From NCBI GenBank assembly GCA_018881555.1, contig JACAXG010000007.1, positions 10,681,435 to 10,745,434 of the forward strand: a DNA stretch of 64,000 nucleotides, given 5' to 3'. A program made the position numbers and the translations under genes. Position 1 is the first letter of the stretch. Each line of letters opens with the position of its first letter. Shown one piece after another: positions 46,701 to 57,359 of the stretch. The notes below the pieces were generated by a model. It made no database searches. It had not been told where the DNA came from and worked only from the letters and a program-made list of their open reading frames with translations. This DNA comes from Amblyornis subalaris (Eukaryota > Chordata > Aves > Passeriformes > Ptilonorhynchidae).

Positions 46701-49700
46701 AAGAACAACATTATCATCAGTCTGGTCCTAAATCAACACACAGCCGTCTACAGAGAAAAGTGGAAGGAAGTCAGGTGGTACAAAAGATAAGCAAAATAGT
46801 GAAGGACTAAGGTCTCTATATCTCTCTTTCACTACACAAAAATTTTGCATTCACTACATTTTAAAATACATGTCTGTCCAAAAAGAAAGTCCTCCCTTCA
46901 TTTCTATGCCATGTCCCTCTTGTTTGCATTTTTGTCTTCTTCCTTGCAGGTCCCAGAAGATAAATGCTCAGAGGCACCTACTGCTTACATGTAATCCCTG
47001 CAGGGTATCTTGCAGTGTAGCTTTCCCTCTTGACAGGACTTGCTTGGTAAATGAGGGGAAATGCACACTAAAGCACAGCAGGGAAAATTTGGGGCAGCAG
47101 CACAAATGGTTTTTGAACTACAATTCCCTGAGCTCATGCAAGTCATTGAACCTTCATACCGATTGGCTTAAAATGAACCATTTCCTCCCAACTGAACAAA
47201 GTATTTTCCTTTGGAGAGTGCTGGAACATTCTTACTTTCTCAAAATGGTTCTATTTTCATTTTCATCCTACAAAAATTTTCAGTGTTACACATCCTTGTT
47301 GCAACCAGGGATAAAACAAATACCACTTATCATTATTTCCTCGGAAGATTTCATTGAACCATATTTCAGTATCTGTAAGCTCTTTCTTTGAAGCCTTAAA
47401 ACTCACTTTTCTCTGAAAAGAAGTAAGTATCTTATATTTAAACTGCTGGTACTTTGAATAGTATGTGAACAGATCCTTAGGACTCAGAAAAGAATTCCCT
47501 GTATAACAACAGTATACTGCAGCAGACTGCACATGGATTTGCTTCATTTGCCTGGTAGTTTATTCCACGAACTCCAAGATCACTTTTATTAAACACAGCA
47601 TGGACTCCTAATATTATAACCAGTTGATGTGCAACTGCTTCTAAATGGGGAGTATCTAGGAAGGTATTTGGTTCCTTTCCACAGGAACTACAACTGAGAT
47701 TCTGCATCTAAAGATTATACAGGGGAAGGGGACTCTACAGCTCTGTCTAGATTTGGGTTTTAGAATACCTTTTCTGAGAAAGTTTTAAAGTTTTTCCACC
47801 TTAAGCCATGATTCACTTAAAATTTAGCACAAGTAGCAGCTATAAGAACAAATTACTAGCAACCTCATTTCAGTCCTTAGCCTTTCCATCTGTGTTACTG
47901 GTTTGTGAGATACAGCTCTCTGTCAAAAAAAAGAAAAAATGAGCTGAGGCAATGTATTTACTTTACTTAAATAATCAAAGAGATCATTTAATGTTTGGGC
48001 TTTCAGTCAGCACCAAACTGAACTGGCAGCTTTTCACAAGCCCACCAGGGGTAGAGCTGCTGAGAATCAGAATTCCAAGACAAATGTTTACCATGCAGTT
48101 TAACAAGCCCATTTCCCTTTTGCCCACTGCCAAGTCATCTGCAAACACACCTTCTCTCTGTTGCTGTGAGCTGTCAGGGACCTCTGAGTGGCTCCACGCA
48201 GAGCAGTTCGGTAATTGTAAAAATTGCTGGAAGGGTCCATTTGGTGCTACAAGGCACAAAGAAATGCAAATAATGAGATACAAACAATCCTTTTTAATTG
48301 AGCAACTCTTAAATAGGAAAAGGTCTTCTGAACAGCCCCACCAATACAGCTTTGTAGAGGACTGTGGTATCTCTTTATCTGCTCATTTGACCAGAAGAGA
48401 ACCTTATTTTTAAAAATGTTCATTCAGTACAATAAGGGATCCAATACATAATCTCCTGGGTAAATCACAAGCTTGTACAGTGCTGCACCCACATGATCTT
48501 TGACCAAAGTGTCTATTACCTGAACTGTCAATCAATTTTTTTTTCGTAATTTTTAGGAGGTGAGTTTGGGAATTAAAAAACCCAAACAAACAAAACAAAC
48601 TTCAATTTTCCTCTTCCAAATCAAAAGAGCAGCAGTCAGCTGGACAACTTTTATTACATCTTCTAGAATATCCATTAAGAGCACAAACATACTAAATTAA
48701 ATGTCATAATGAAGCCAAACTTGCATTTTAGAGCAGTTAAAAGTAAAATGGTTTTAGCTGTCGCCTGTCCAAATATTAGCCAAACTTACCTCAAGAATAT
48801 CAAATTTGGCTGTCTTCACTTTTGCCCAGGTTTTCTTTAATCGAGACACAGGACTCATGTTCATGCCCGCTTGATATAAGAGAAAGAGATTGTTGGAATA
48901 TTTAAAAGGAAAAGTCTTTCAGGTAGCTAGGACTAGTAACTATTTCTAAAGCAAAAGATTTATTAACAATAACAAATATTTTCAACAGAGCTACTAAGGA
49001 ATCAGTCATTGTTTTGTTTAAATTCAAAAATGACATTGGCAACAAAATCTACATCTCTAACTGAATGAAAACTCTAAAAAAAACTATGACATTATTTAAT
49101 GTGGATTTGAGAAAACATGCACATACATTAGCAAAGCTCGAATGTGTGTTCTGAACACCATCTCTTACATACTTCATTGAAAACTACACATAACTGTGAA
49201 GTCTTCACATCTCAAATTTAAAATAAAAAATATTCCCAGTATTTTCCAGATTTAAAGAGGTGTGGAATTTTTAAACCACTAGGATGTGATAGAAACAATG
49301 GAAGACATCAATTCCCCACATTACAGGGAAAGTTAGTACTCCAATTTAGCACTGAAGCTGGTTTAAAAAAGTGGGGATTTAGATGTCTGAACAGTTGCAA
49401 TGAAAACTTTGGTTTCTACCAAATTTATACTACACACACAGCACTATGACAGCGTTGAGCAATGCTGCCGACCAAGCTAAGCAGCAGACTTTTGTGTAAA
49501 GCACTGTGCCTCCTTTATCCAGATTCAAACAGGGACAACATATCCCAGTACACATACTTACAAATAATAGCCATTAAGGAGTTGAAGTTGCCAATGTTAA
49601 AACACTCCCGTGCCACATCGATGAAATACTCTATCACTCTTGCTCTGTGCTTCTTCTTCACAGGCTGCAAGAGATGCCATTGTAGGGTTATGCTCAGCAG

Positions 49701-52700
49701 GAAACAGCACTCTGACACATTCCCAAAAGAAACGACATCCCTGTTAAAAGTCTCTTCCATATGTACCACAGTTTCACACTATTCTTTACATGTAGAGGAA
49801 GCCACACTATTGTGTTCAAAAGCATTCAGGACAGCAAAGACAAACCAGATCCTGGGCAGGCAGAGAGCAAGGACAACAGGCAAAGAGGCTCTGCCAAGAA
49901 GAAAGATATGAAGAACAGTATAGCAGAGAAGAAAGTCAGACAGAGGAGAGAAATTGTGCCTCCATTCACAACGGGTTTTCAGAGGAGAGAACAGCAGGCC
50001 AGACACACTCCTGTACCAAGAAGGGCTAACCCAGAATAAATCACCCCTGTGTCACAGGAACAAGGCTGAGGCACCAGTATAATGCTAAAAACACTGAACT
50101 TATTTCCTCTTCAGACCTGCACTGACTGCATCCAAATGCGAAAAAAGCACCAAGCTGAGACAATGAAAAATCCAAAAGGCACTAAACCCGAAAAGGCTTC
50201 ACGGTTTTACATAACTAGACTAAACAAAACCTTTCAGCACAAAAAGTCCTTGCTCACCATACAGATTTCTGTTGCAACCAAGTAACTGAGCCTGTTAAAC
50301 CATTCCACATAGGCTTCAAGATTCCGAGTCTTCTTTCGATCTCCGTAGCAGCTCTACAGACAGAAGAAAAATAGCAACCTTTAGTGCAATTTTCATCTTT
50401 TCCCTGAGAGAGATGGCTTTCTGCCAATAAGCGGCTTTTTGCCATTCCCAAACATTTTTAAGTAACTCAAAGTGACAAAAAGCTTAGAGGGAAAGCAGTG
50501 GTCATAGTATTCGAGCACGTGTAACTTCCTTCTGAGCTGTTGGCCCACTAAAGCACTTAAGTCCTACTGGGATGCTTTAAGGACTTAGGACACACTTATG
50601 CAAACAATGAGGGTTAAATATCTGCATAAAGCTCCCTTGAATACAAACACTGTTTCAGTCTTTACTCCTGTCCCACTGATAGAGTAGATACAACATTATG
50701 CCCTCAGCAAGTGCAGCAGGAAAACAGGCCAGGCCATTCCACAGGCACATTATGTTCAGCTGTTGATGACAAGTGGACATGCTGCATCCTAATTTTGGGA
50801 GATCAGCTCTACCATTTTGACTGGACTCTCCCTCTCCTGACCAGTGCTATTCTGTAGCATCTTGGAATGACTCCCGCACAACATCTCAGGGTTGCCTAAA
50901 AAGGGGTAGACAGCAGTTTTAGTGATCTCTATCTGCAATATCACTTTCAGACACCATCTGACTGAACATCAAATTGTAAACATGTGCCATTCTATTCTGT
51001 TTGTCAGTTTTAAGGACGACAGTCAATTAAAGTTTTAATGGACTGACTTTGGCACTGTGTGTTTACAGAGCTCAAGTCACCTGGAAAAATATAAAAAAAT
51101 ATATCATCTTGAAAACAGCACTCAAGTAGGTGACAACTCTCTTATGGGCAGTTAAAAACACTGCATCTTTGCCCTTCATCTCGCATGGATCTAGAACTCA
51201 CTGCTCTCTTTGTGTGATGTATGCTCTAGCTGCAAATTGTCCCACGTGCCACTTGGCTGCAAAGAGTTCAGTTTACTAGAAGGAAGAACAGATGTTGAAA
51301 ATAAATAATGCAAAAGCCAAAGTCAAACTCATCCTCTTCCTGCTGTAGGCCACATAGATGGCCTGAAGAAAACATTCACACGATTAAGTCCTCCCTTAGC
51401 TTAAGTAAAAAAACCCAGCAAATATATTAATTTAAGTCAATTTGTTGGCTAACTTCTGGAGCTCCAGGAGTTGTCCTCCAGAAAGAAAAAAGCATTAACA
51501 AAATGTTTAACAGGAATACTAAAGCTTGTTTTCTACAGGCCCTCATTTATTGCTGGACCTCACTTCCAGCTCATGGTGCACCTGACGTTAAATGCCGCAT
51601 TTCAGAGTTGCTCCAGATCTGCTCCAATTACCTTGTCATTATTCAAAGGATCCTTTTGCACAAACGCCTGGATGAATTCTTCCGGTCCAATATAATTGAG
51701 TCTCTCCTAAATAAAACACAGAAGCAGCCAATTCATATCCCATGTTAACCTGCACTTCAAAAAGAGGGGAAGGATGAAGTCATACTTGGAAGTACAACAA
51801 CTCACAAGCTCTATGTGTGTCAGCTGCTGAGCTAACACGTAGGGATCATTGCAGACTGTGATTATGTCCCTCTGGATGGACTGGGGCTTGGTCTTTAGGA
51901 GCGTGAGGCGATCTGTGGATGTGGCATCAATTTTGGCAAGCACTTCCTCGTACTGGGTGACCGCGGCCAGCTTCCGAATCAGGCTCTGGAGGAGCTGCTG
52001 CACGTTCTTCCGGTACATCTGTTATGACACCAAACGATCAGAAGACATTTTCAAAGTGTGAGGAGATAGAATTAAAGCCTGCATGACCCCACAACAGGTG
52101 GATGCTGATAACAGTATCTGCTGTCAACTTCAGGTAAGCTCTGCTATGTGAATTTGCAATATTAGCATTTCATCGGACCAGAAGGAATCCAGCTGAGGAT
52201 TTGAACTGTGATTGTCTCACAGGTTCAATATTGACCCAGCTAGCTCAAGGAACAGCAGAAAAGATGTGCACAGTCCACTTCCTGAAAAGTACCATCAATC
52301 CCTGGAGGAAATACAAGAAATGAAAATACTCCATCTTCTCCTGCTTAAGACAACAGAAAAAACAAATTTGTGGCCCTTCAGTGATGAATAAAGGGCCTGC
52401 TTCTCTCTGCAGCAACTCAAGACCAATTTCTCTGAAGACAGAGTTACAATTTGAAGTGAATCTGAGAAAAAGGAGAAGATAATAAAACCATCTCTTCTTT
52501 CATGTAGTGGTTTAAGTTAATAGGAGTGACAAATTTAACTAAGAGCAGGACTCAACTCTTAAGTAGATGGATCTGCGTAACAAAGGTGGTTACTCTTCCA
52601 AATTCCACATGCCATCCTAAAGCAATTAAAGTGAGACCTAAGTGTCTGCAAAAAGGGTCATCCAAAATCTATTGGCAGCACACTATAGTGTGATCAGTCC

Positions 52701-55700
52701 AAGGCAGCAATATCTCCTTTATTCTGATGAATTTGCCCTCCAAAGGTTTTTCCAAAGATGCTGTTTTGAAGGAGCAATATGTTAGTGTGGTGAGAGGTTT
52801 TGGTTGGACTCTTACTGACAGCTCTTAACAAAACTGGAGTACAATAATTCAGGAAATGGAATAAGAAGCTACAAATAGAACTGTAGTGAACAGGAATAGG
52901 AAACTGCTTCTTTTGTATCCTTTAAGGTAATGACTCACAAAAATCCAAGCAATCTGTAGAAAAGCAAGGTCAAGGAAGTTGCAATTTACTGTTGCAAGCA
53001 GTTCACAATAAAACAAGTCAATTTACTGCAGTGCTTGCTTTCACTTCGTCTTTCTAAAGGAAACCTCAAAGTCAAAAAACCCTCAAAGCTACAGCTAAAA
53101 AGGATTTATAGCTCTCTGCCAGAGTAAGATTGCTCCCTAGTGCTAATTTTCTAGCAGTTTTGTACATCTGCCTTTCCCCTCAACAGAAAATTTCACTGTT
53201 TAAACAGTCTGTATTGCCAGAAACTTCACTGTAGACAACCCTGCCCTCTTCTCATTTCACTCTTGCATCCACCAACTTAACTTCCTCCAGGCTAAACAGT
53301 TCTTTCTTTTTGTGCCAGTGGGTATTTTTCAAGTGGATGTGAGCCCTCAATTTCACTACTTTGCCTTGAATTGAACTTCAGTTTCCTACCTTCCAACTAA
53401 GAATACCTAGAAACAAAGCAACAGTGATACCTGGCATCCCCAGAGTGAAGGCAAACCTATTGCCTCTTCTCAGTCCAAAACTCCCTGGAGCTATCTTGCA
53501 GCAACTCTCAGCTTGCCCATCAAATTGGGTCTCTTTTTCATTTGTATTTCATACTGCATCTCACTCTCTTCTCCCATCTTCTTTCGTTCTCCCCCCCCCA
53601 CTCTCACAACATCAAAATGTATTTCAGCTTCCAAGTTCAGTTTAGGTTTGTTCTCTTCCATCCTTGTTTACAGCCTCTCAAGTATTTCTAGGCCTTTGGC
53701 AGCACTCTCAGCTCCTCCAGTCCAGCTTACCTCCACGCCTGTTAATGTGCTGGTTGCTGCCTTGTCCCTATCATTATTCAAAAGCTTATATAAGGAACAG
53801 CAGCCCCTGAGGAACACTGGAAACAAAATGCCATTTAGCAATTGCTCTTTGTGTTTATAGTTCTTCCAAATTCCATTCCAGTGTCTTTTGCAATCTTAAT
53901 ATTATGCCAGCTACACAGGATCTGCTTATTGAAACCTTGTTAACTGCCTTTCCACTAAGTAAATACAAGCCTTGGCTTTCGGCTGAGTTTATTTCAGTAC
54001 TTAAAAGCCAAGCATCAGTTAAGCATCAAAACATTTCGTAATAACTGTGTGAAACTTTACTTTCATCTGAAAAGTGGGATTTAGAAAAAGGTCAAGTGAT
54101 TTCCTTGTGTGCTCCATGCACAGGAAGGAATATGACGAACTTCCTCTGAGTTGATGCTTTAAGCTCAAGACAATTCTTCCTGGTCCAGTCCCTCTTTTGG
54201 AAACTTTGCCACATCCTCAAACCTGCTATAACATTTCCATTGACCTACAGGTCAAAGGTCCAGTTCCAATACACCTTACCCAAGAAATTATCAACATTGA
54301 CAGGGATTTCTCAAGCTATTGTCCTAGCTAGCTTTTTCTGAGCAGAATCACTGAAATGACAAATACTAACATCCACCAAGGTGTGCCTGTCTGCACAATA
54401 TGGGATTATGTTATGGGTTTAGGGATAGAGAGAACCTTGCCCATGCTTTAGAAAAGGTCTGCTTATGCTGTGTGGTTTCTCCCACAGTCTTAGGTATCAG
54501 ACAGAACCTTTTGCCTACCAGCACCTTCATAATAAGTTTTCTTAAGCAGCCAGAGCCACACCATGTTATTAACAGCAATATCAAAGCAGTAAAAGGAATG
54601 CCTTTTTGTCCAATAACTCTGTGTGCAGACAACTTACCTCATCCCCACTGGCTATCCTTTGTGCCAACTCCTTTAAGTTCCTCATCATTCTTTCATCTCG
54701 AAAATCATAAGGAAAAGTCTCTGTCCATTCAGTCAACAACTGCAGGATTTTTGGTGCAATTTTTTGTGTCCAGTTCTATTTGGAAACAGTAGTGAGGAAT
54801 GTTACATGCAACAGCATTGCAGGAAATACCCAACTCAAAGGAAACAGAATTCTGTTCTGTAAGATACTGTGAAGCATAAGGGTATGAATGTCAGTTAAAT
54901 TTTTAAGATTAACTTAATTCAGCATTGGATTACAGGCCAGAGCCAATAGCCATGGAAGCCAAAGAAGAGACTCTCATTGGCTTAACCGACCTGGAAATTA
55001 GGCCTCAGGTGGGTGGAGATGACTCCCCTCATTATCAGGAGCGTCTCAGTGCAAGGCATTGATTAGTGTTTCCATAACTTATGACTAACCATCAACAATG
55101 AAAGTGGTCAGTTCCAGTTGTGCCAAGACTTATGCATGCACTACACCTTCCAGTGAGTAACCTGCTTACAGACAGAGAAGGGCTGGTGGGAGATGTGGTG
55201 GTCAGAGGCTGCGTAGTGGGGATAGTGACCACAAAATGATTTTTAATTGTCTGTGAAGTAAGGAGGGAGGGTCAAAAAAACCTCTACCTTGGGCTTTCAG
55301 AGGGCAGGTTTTGACCTATTCAGGACACTGGTTCAGAGATTCTCTTGGTGGAACAAACAGTGCAGCAGAAGCAGCAGCCTTCATGGAGGACAGGCTAAGC
55401 AGTGTGGAAACTTCCCGTGAATTTCAGTGAATAATGGGTCAAATTCCAGTTGCTTGTGTCAGGTTTTCAATCCGTTCAATCCTACTGAGGACTCTTTTGA
55501 ATAGGAGCATTTTGCTTTGGGCAGGGTAGAAGCGTTTCACTGGAACTGAGAGGAATCCCTGAGAGTGTGGGATCTTACCTTATCCGGGCCAGGCTCACTG
55601 AGTCTCTGCTGCTCAATGCACAGGTGACAGACTTTGGCCATGAGCTCATAGGGGTGCATGAAGAGACGTGAACTGAGAAGGAAGGTGAAGATGTACGTCC

Positions 55701-57353
55701 TCTGCAAACAGGAGGAAGTCAGACAAATGGATAAATTACCAGCATTTTTATATTTTCTCAAAATGCGTTCCTGACAAATCTGCTCCTGATACTTGACTAT
55801 TTGCAGAAGAAAACTCTGCTCATGGCTGTGCCAAAAGCAATTACTGTAGAGGTAAGCATTTAATTTAACACTTACCATTGCTCCAGAACTAGTATTATTA
55901 GTTCGTGCTTGAGCCAAGTTATGCAAGATTAAACCAAAACAAGGTAGGGCAGAGGTGATTTAGCTCTCCTATTGCACACAGCCTTATTACAAACTCGTTA
56001 CCTGAAATTACTCAGAGTAAAATTTGGACTCATCTTCTTTTGCTCTACAGTAAACCTTTGTCTCCTGGGCAAAAGTGGAGGGAACTACATAGCTTAATTT
56101 TACAGAAAAAAAATCAGTAACTCATTCTGAGGTTACAAGAAGAGGCTCCTTATTTTGCTTTGATTTTCCATATCTCATGACTTGAACTTATTCTGAGATG
56201 GATATTCAAAATATCCATTCCACTCTCCACTTTACCAGTAGTTAAGTACCTATGGCACCCACAAGAAAGATTCTACTATGTTCTGGCTCTAGGAACTTGG
56301 AATAAATCATCGTGTTTGACCAATCAGTGACTAAATCACTACATATTTAAAGTTTACACTAAGCATTAATGCATAAGCACTAGCTTAAGCACAATCCTGT
56401 GCTGCTGTTAATTCTGACCCAAGTTAAAAAAGATTCTGTCTTGGATATGTGAATGTATCTACGACAGTAACAGAAGCTGAATATAAGCAGAGTTATGTCT
56501 TCAGCAGGAGCCTTTCGACAAGCAGAGATGCAGTTTCATCATGTCCCAGTCATCTCCAACTGCCCTTGCCTGCCTTTTGATACCATTCTTTTTTATCTTC
56601 TTTTCTAAGAATTGAATAAAATGTCTCAATGCACAGAAGTGCCAGGACAGGCCAAAAATCCTCAGGTGGCAAATGCCCTCTTCTGACATCCAGCCTCTGC
56701 TGATTCCAAACAGTTTGGATTCCAAACCAGTTCAACATTTCGGTTGCTAATTGTGAGATACACAGGGACCTCAGAGGGGCAATAGGAAATATGCATTAAA
56801 AACAGTCTACTTTTCAATAAATACTTTCATCCTGTCACACCGGTGGTCATGCCTTTCTCCTGAGCTTGCCTGACAGATTTTTGAGGGTCATCCATCAAGC
56901 AGTAAGCCAGTGTAGGTGCGTGCTTTATAAATGACTCACCAGGGTTGCTCACCCTACAACAGGAGTGATAAAGCATTAGACTTCCTAGGTTAGGTGAGTT
57001 ATTGCATGCTGCACTCAGGTAAAGCACACATTTATCTTATCATTGCTGGCCTGCCACTTGAGCCCCTTCCTTAGCCATTTGACATGACACATTCTGCTTT
57101 TGCTGCACATGTGGAAGTTCCCCTCTAGGAGACGCATCAAGCCCAGCCATACAGTTATCCGGGTGTGCAGACTTACATCAGGATAGTAATCCACATTGGG
57201 TACTAAGTGCTGGATCAGAGCTTCCAGAGACCCCGACAGGAGATTGTTGTCATGGTAATAGAGCCCTCCACAGTTGTCCTCTTTTGTCTGATACAGGTTC
57301 CTGTTGCAGCCGCTGCTGTCAAACATCGCTGCAAAGGGAGGTGTCTGTGGCAT
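43685..57353 (-). CDS. RASGEF1B: RasGEF domain-containing family member 1B, complete spliced coding region, 13 coding exons
   Basis: Guanine nucleotide exchange factor of the CDC25 family. The mammalian protein acts on Rap2/Ras-type GTPases and is an early gene induced by Toll-like receptor ligands in macrophages. Splicing thirteen GT-AG exons gives 472 residues plus TAG (human about 473), with all phases consistent. The protein starts MPQTPPFAAMFDSSG. A RasGEF-N (REM) domain spans roughly 34-165. The catalytic CDC25 domain spans roughly 205-450 and includes THIELERLNYIGPEEF, VEWFNRLSYLVATEI, ARECFNIGNFNSLMAII and IPFFSLLIKDIYFLNEG. It ends with LLGRV. No frameshift or stop is seen. Other 5' exons or alternative starts may lie beyond the window. 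Confidence 0.96.
44522..44594 (-). CDS. RASGEF1B: RASGEF1B coding exon 12: C-terminal tail
   Basis: 73 bp, residues 441-464 plus two bases, (A)LYLASYESESPENHMEKD followed by RWKTL. The acceptor is ATTGCAG. The donor is GTTTGT, weak. Position and phase match exons 11 and 13. Confidence 0.94.
45237..45360 (-). CDS. RASGEF1B: RASGEF1B coding exon 11: end of CDC25 domain
   Basis: 124 bp, residues 400-440 plus one base, KFWELAKQVSEFMTWKQVEC and on to TVPVFSDD. The acceptor is CTGACAG and the donor is GTAAGG. Confidence 0.96.
46598..46693 (-). CDS. RASGEF1B: RASGEF1B coding exon 10: CDC25 helical hairpin region
   Basis: 96 bp, residues 368-399, IVIPFFSLLIKDIYFLNEGC and on to NGHVNFE. The acceptor is TCCTTAG and the donor is GTAAGT. 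Confidence 0.96.
48151..48246 (-). CDS. RASGEF1B: RASGEF1B coding exon 9: CDC25 domain
   Basis: 96 bp, residues 336-367, HQMDPSSNFYNYRTALRGAT and on to HSNREK. The acceptor is CTTGTAG. The donor is GTGTGT, weaker than the other junctions of this gene. Confidence 0.95.
48790..48869 (-). CDS. RASGEF1B: RASGEF1B coding exon 8: CDC25 domain
   Basis: 80 bp, residues 309-335, (S)GMNMSPVSRLKKTWAKVK and on to FDILE. The acceptor is ATCAAG and the donor is GTAAGT. Confidence 0.95.
49562..49664 (-). CDS. RASGEF1B: RASGEF1B coding exon 7: CDC25 catalytic core
   Basis: 103 bp, residues 275-308 plus one base, PVKKKHRARVIEYFIDVARE and on to IGNFNSLMAII. This is the most conserved RasGEF segment. The acceptor is CTTGCAG and the donor is GTAAGT. 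Confidence 0.97.
50258..50353 (-). CDS. RASGEF1B: RASGEF1B coding exon 6: CDC25 domain
   Basis: 96 bp, residues 243-274, SCYGDRKKTRNLEAYVEWFN and on to YLVATEICM. The acceptor is TCTGTAG and the donor is GTGAGC. Confidence 0.96.
51632..51706 (-). CDS. RASGEF1B: RASGEF1B coding exon 5: CDC25 domain
   Basis: 75 bp, residues 218-242, ERLNYIGPEEFIQAFVQKDP followed by LNNDK. The acceptor is ATTTAG and the donor is GTAATT. Separated from exon 4 by a 99-bp intron, the shortest in the window. Confidence 0.95.
51806..52018 (-). CDS. RASGEF1B: RASGEF1B coding exon 4: REM-CDC25 linker and start of catalytic domain
   Basis: 213 bp, residues 147-217, MYRKNVQQLLQSLIRKLAAV, then TSTDRLTLLKTKPQSIQRD and ends LAQQLTHIEL. 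The acceptor is ATAACAG and the donor is GTGAGT. The internal methionine at the exon start is not a start codon. Confidence 0.96.
54638..54775 (-). CDS. RASGEF1B: RASGEF1B coding exon 3: REM domain
   Basis: 138 bp, residues 101-146, NWTQKIAPKILQLLTEWTET and on to HRIASG-type end (AQRIASGDE). The acceptor is AAATAG and the donor is GTAAGT. The first four residues differ from the human NQMR I remember; the rest is near identical. Confidence 0.94.
55579..55701 (-). CDS. RASGEF1B: RASGEF1B coding exon 2: REM domain
   Basis: 123 bp, residues 60-100, RTYIFTFLLSSRLFMHPYEL and on to SEPGPDK. The acceptor is TTTGCAG and the donor is GTAAGA. Phase 0 at both ends. Confidence 0.95.
57177..57353 (-). CDS. 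RASGEF1B: RASGEF1B coding exon 1: N-terminus and start of REM domain
   Basis: 177 bp, residues 1-59, MPQTPPFAAMFDSSGCNRN and on to LIQHLVPNVDYYPD. The exon starts at 57,359 after the acceptor CTCCTCAG, leaving six untranslated bases (GGGAAG) before the ATG. The donor is GTAAGT. An upstream exon is therefore required. Confidence 0.95.
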
Positions 57354-57359
57354 CTTCCC

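Larger units (their letters stand above)
43710..57176. other. RASGEF1B introns
   Basis: Twelve introns of 99 bp to 2.6 kb. Outside the listed exons nothing is recognised. The longest empty stretch is 52,019-54,637. Confidence 0.6.

Noticed and set aside
46870..47391. 173-codon plus-strand open frame in a RASGEF1B intron
   Set aside because: No recognisable domain, and it starts and ends arbitrarily within intron sequence.
49462..49911. 149-codon plus-strand open frame
   Set aside because: It is antisense to RASGEF1B coding exon 7; the minus-strand RasGEF reading is decisive.
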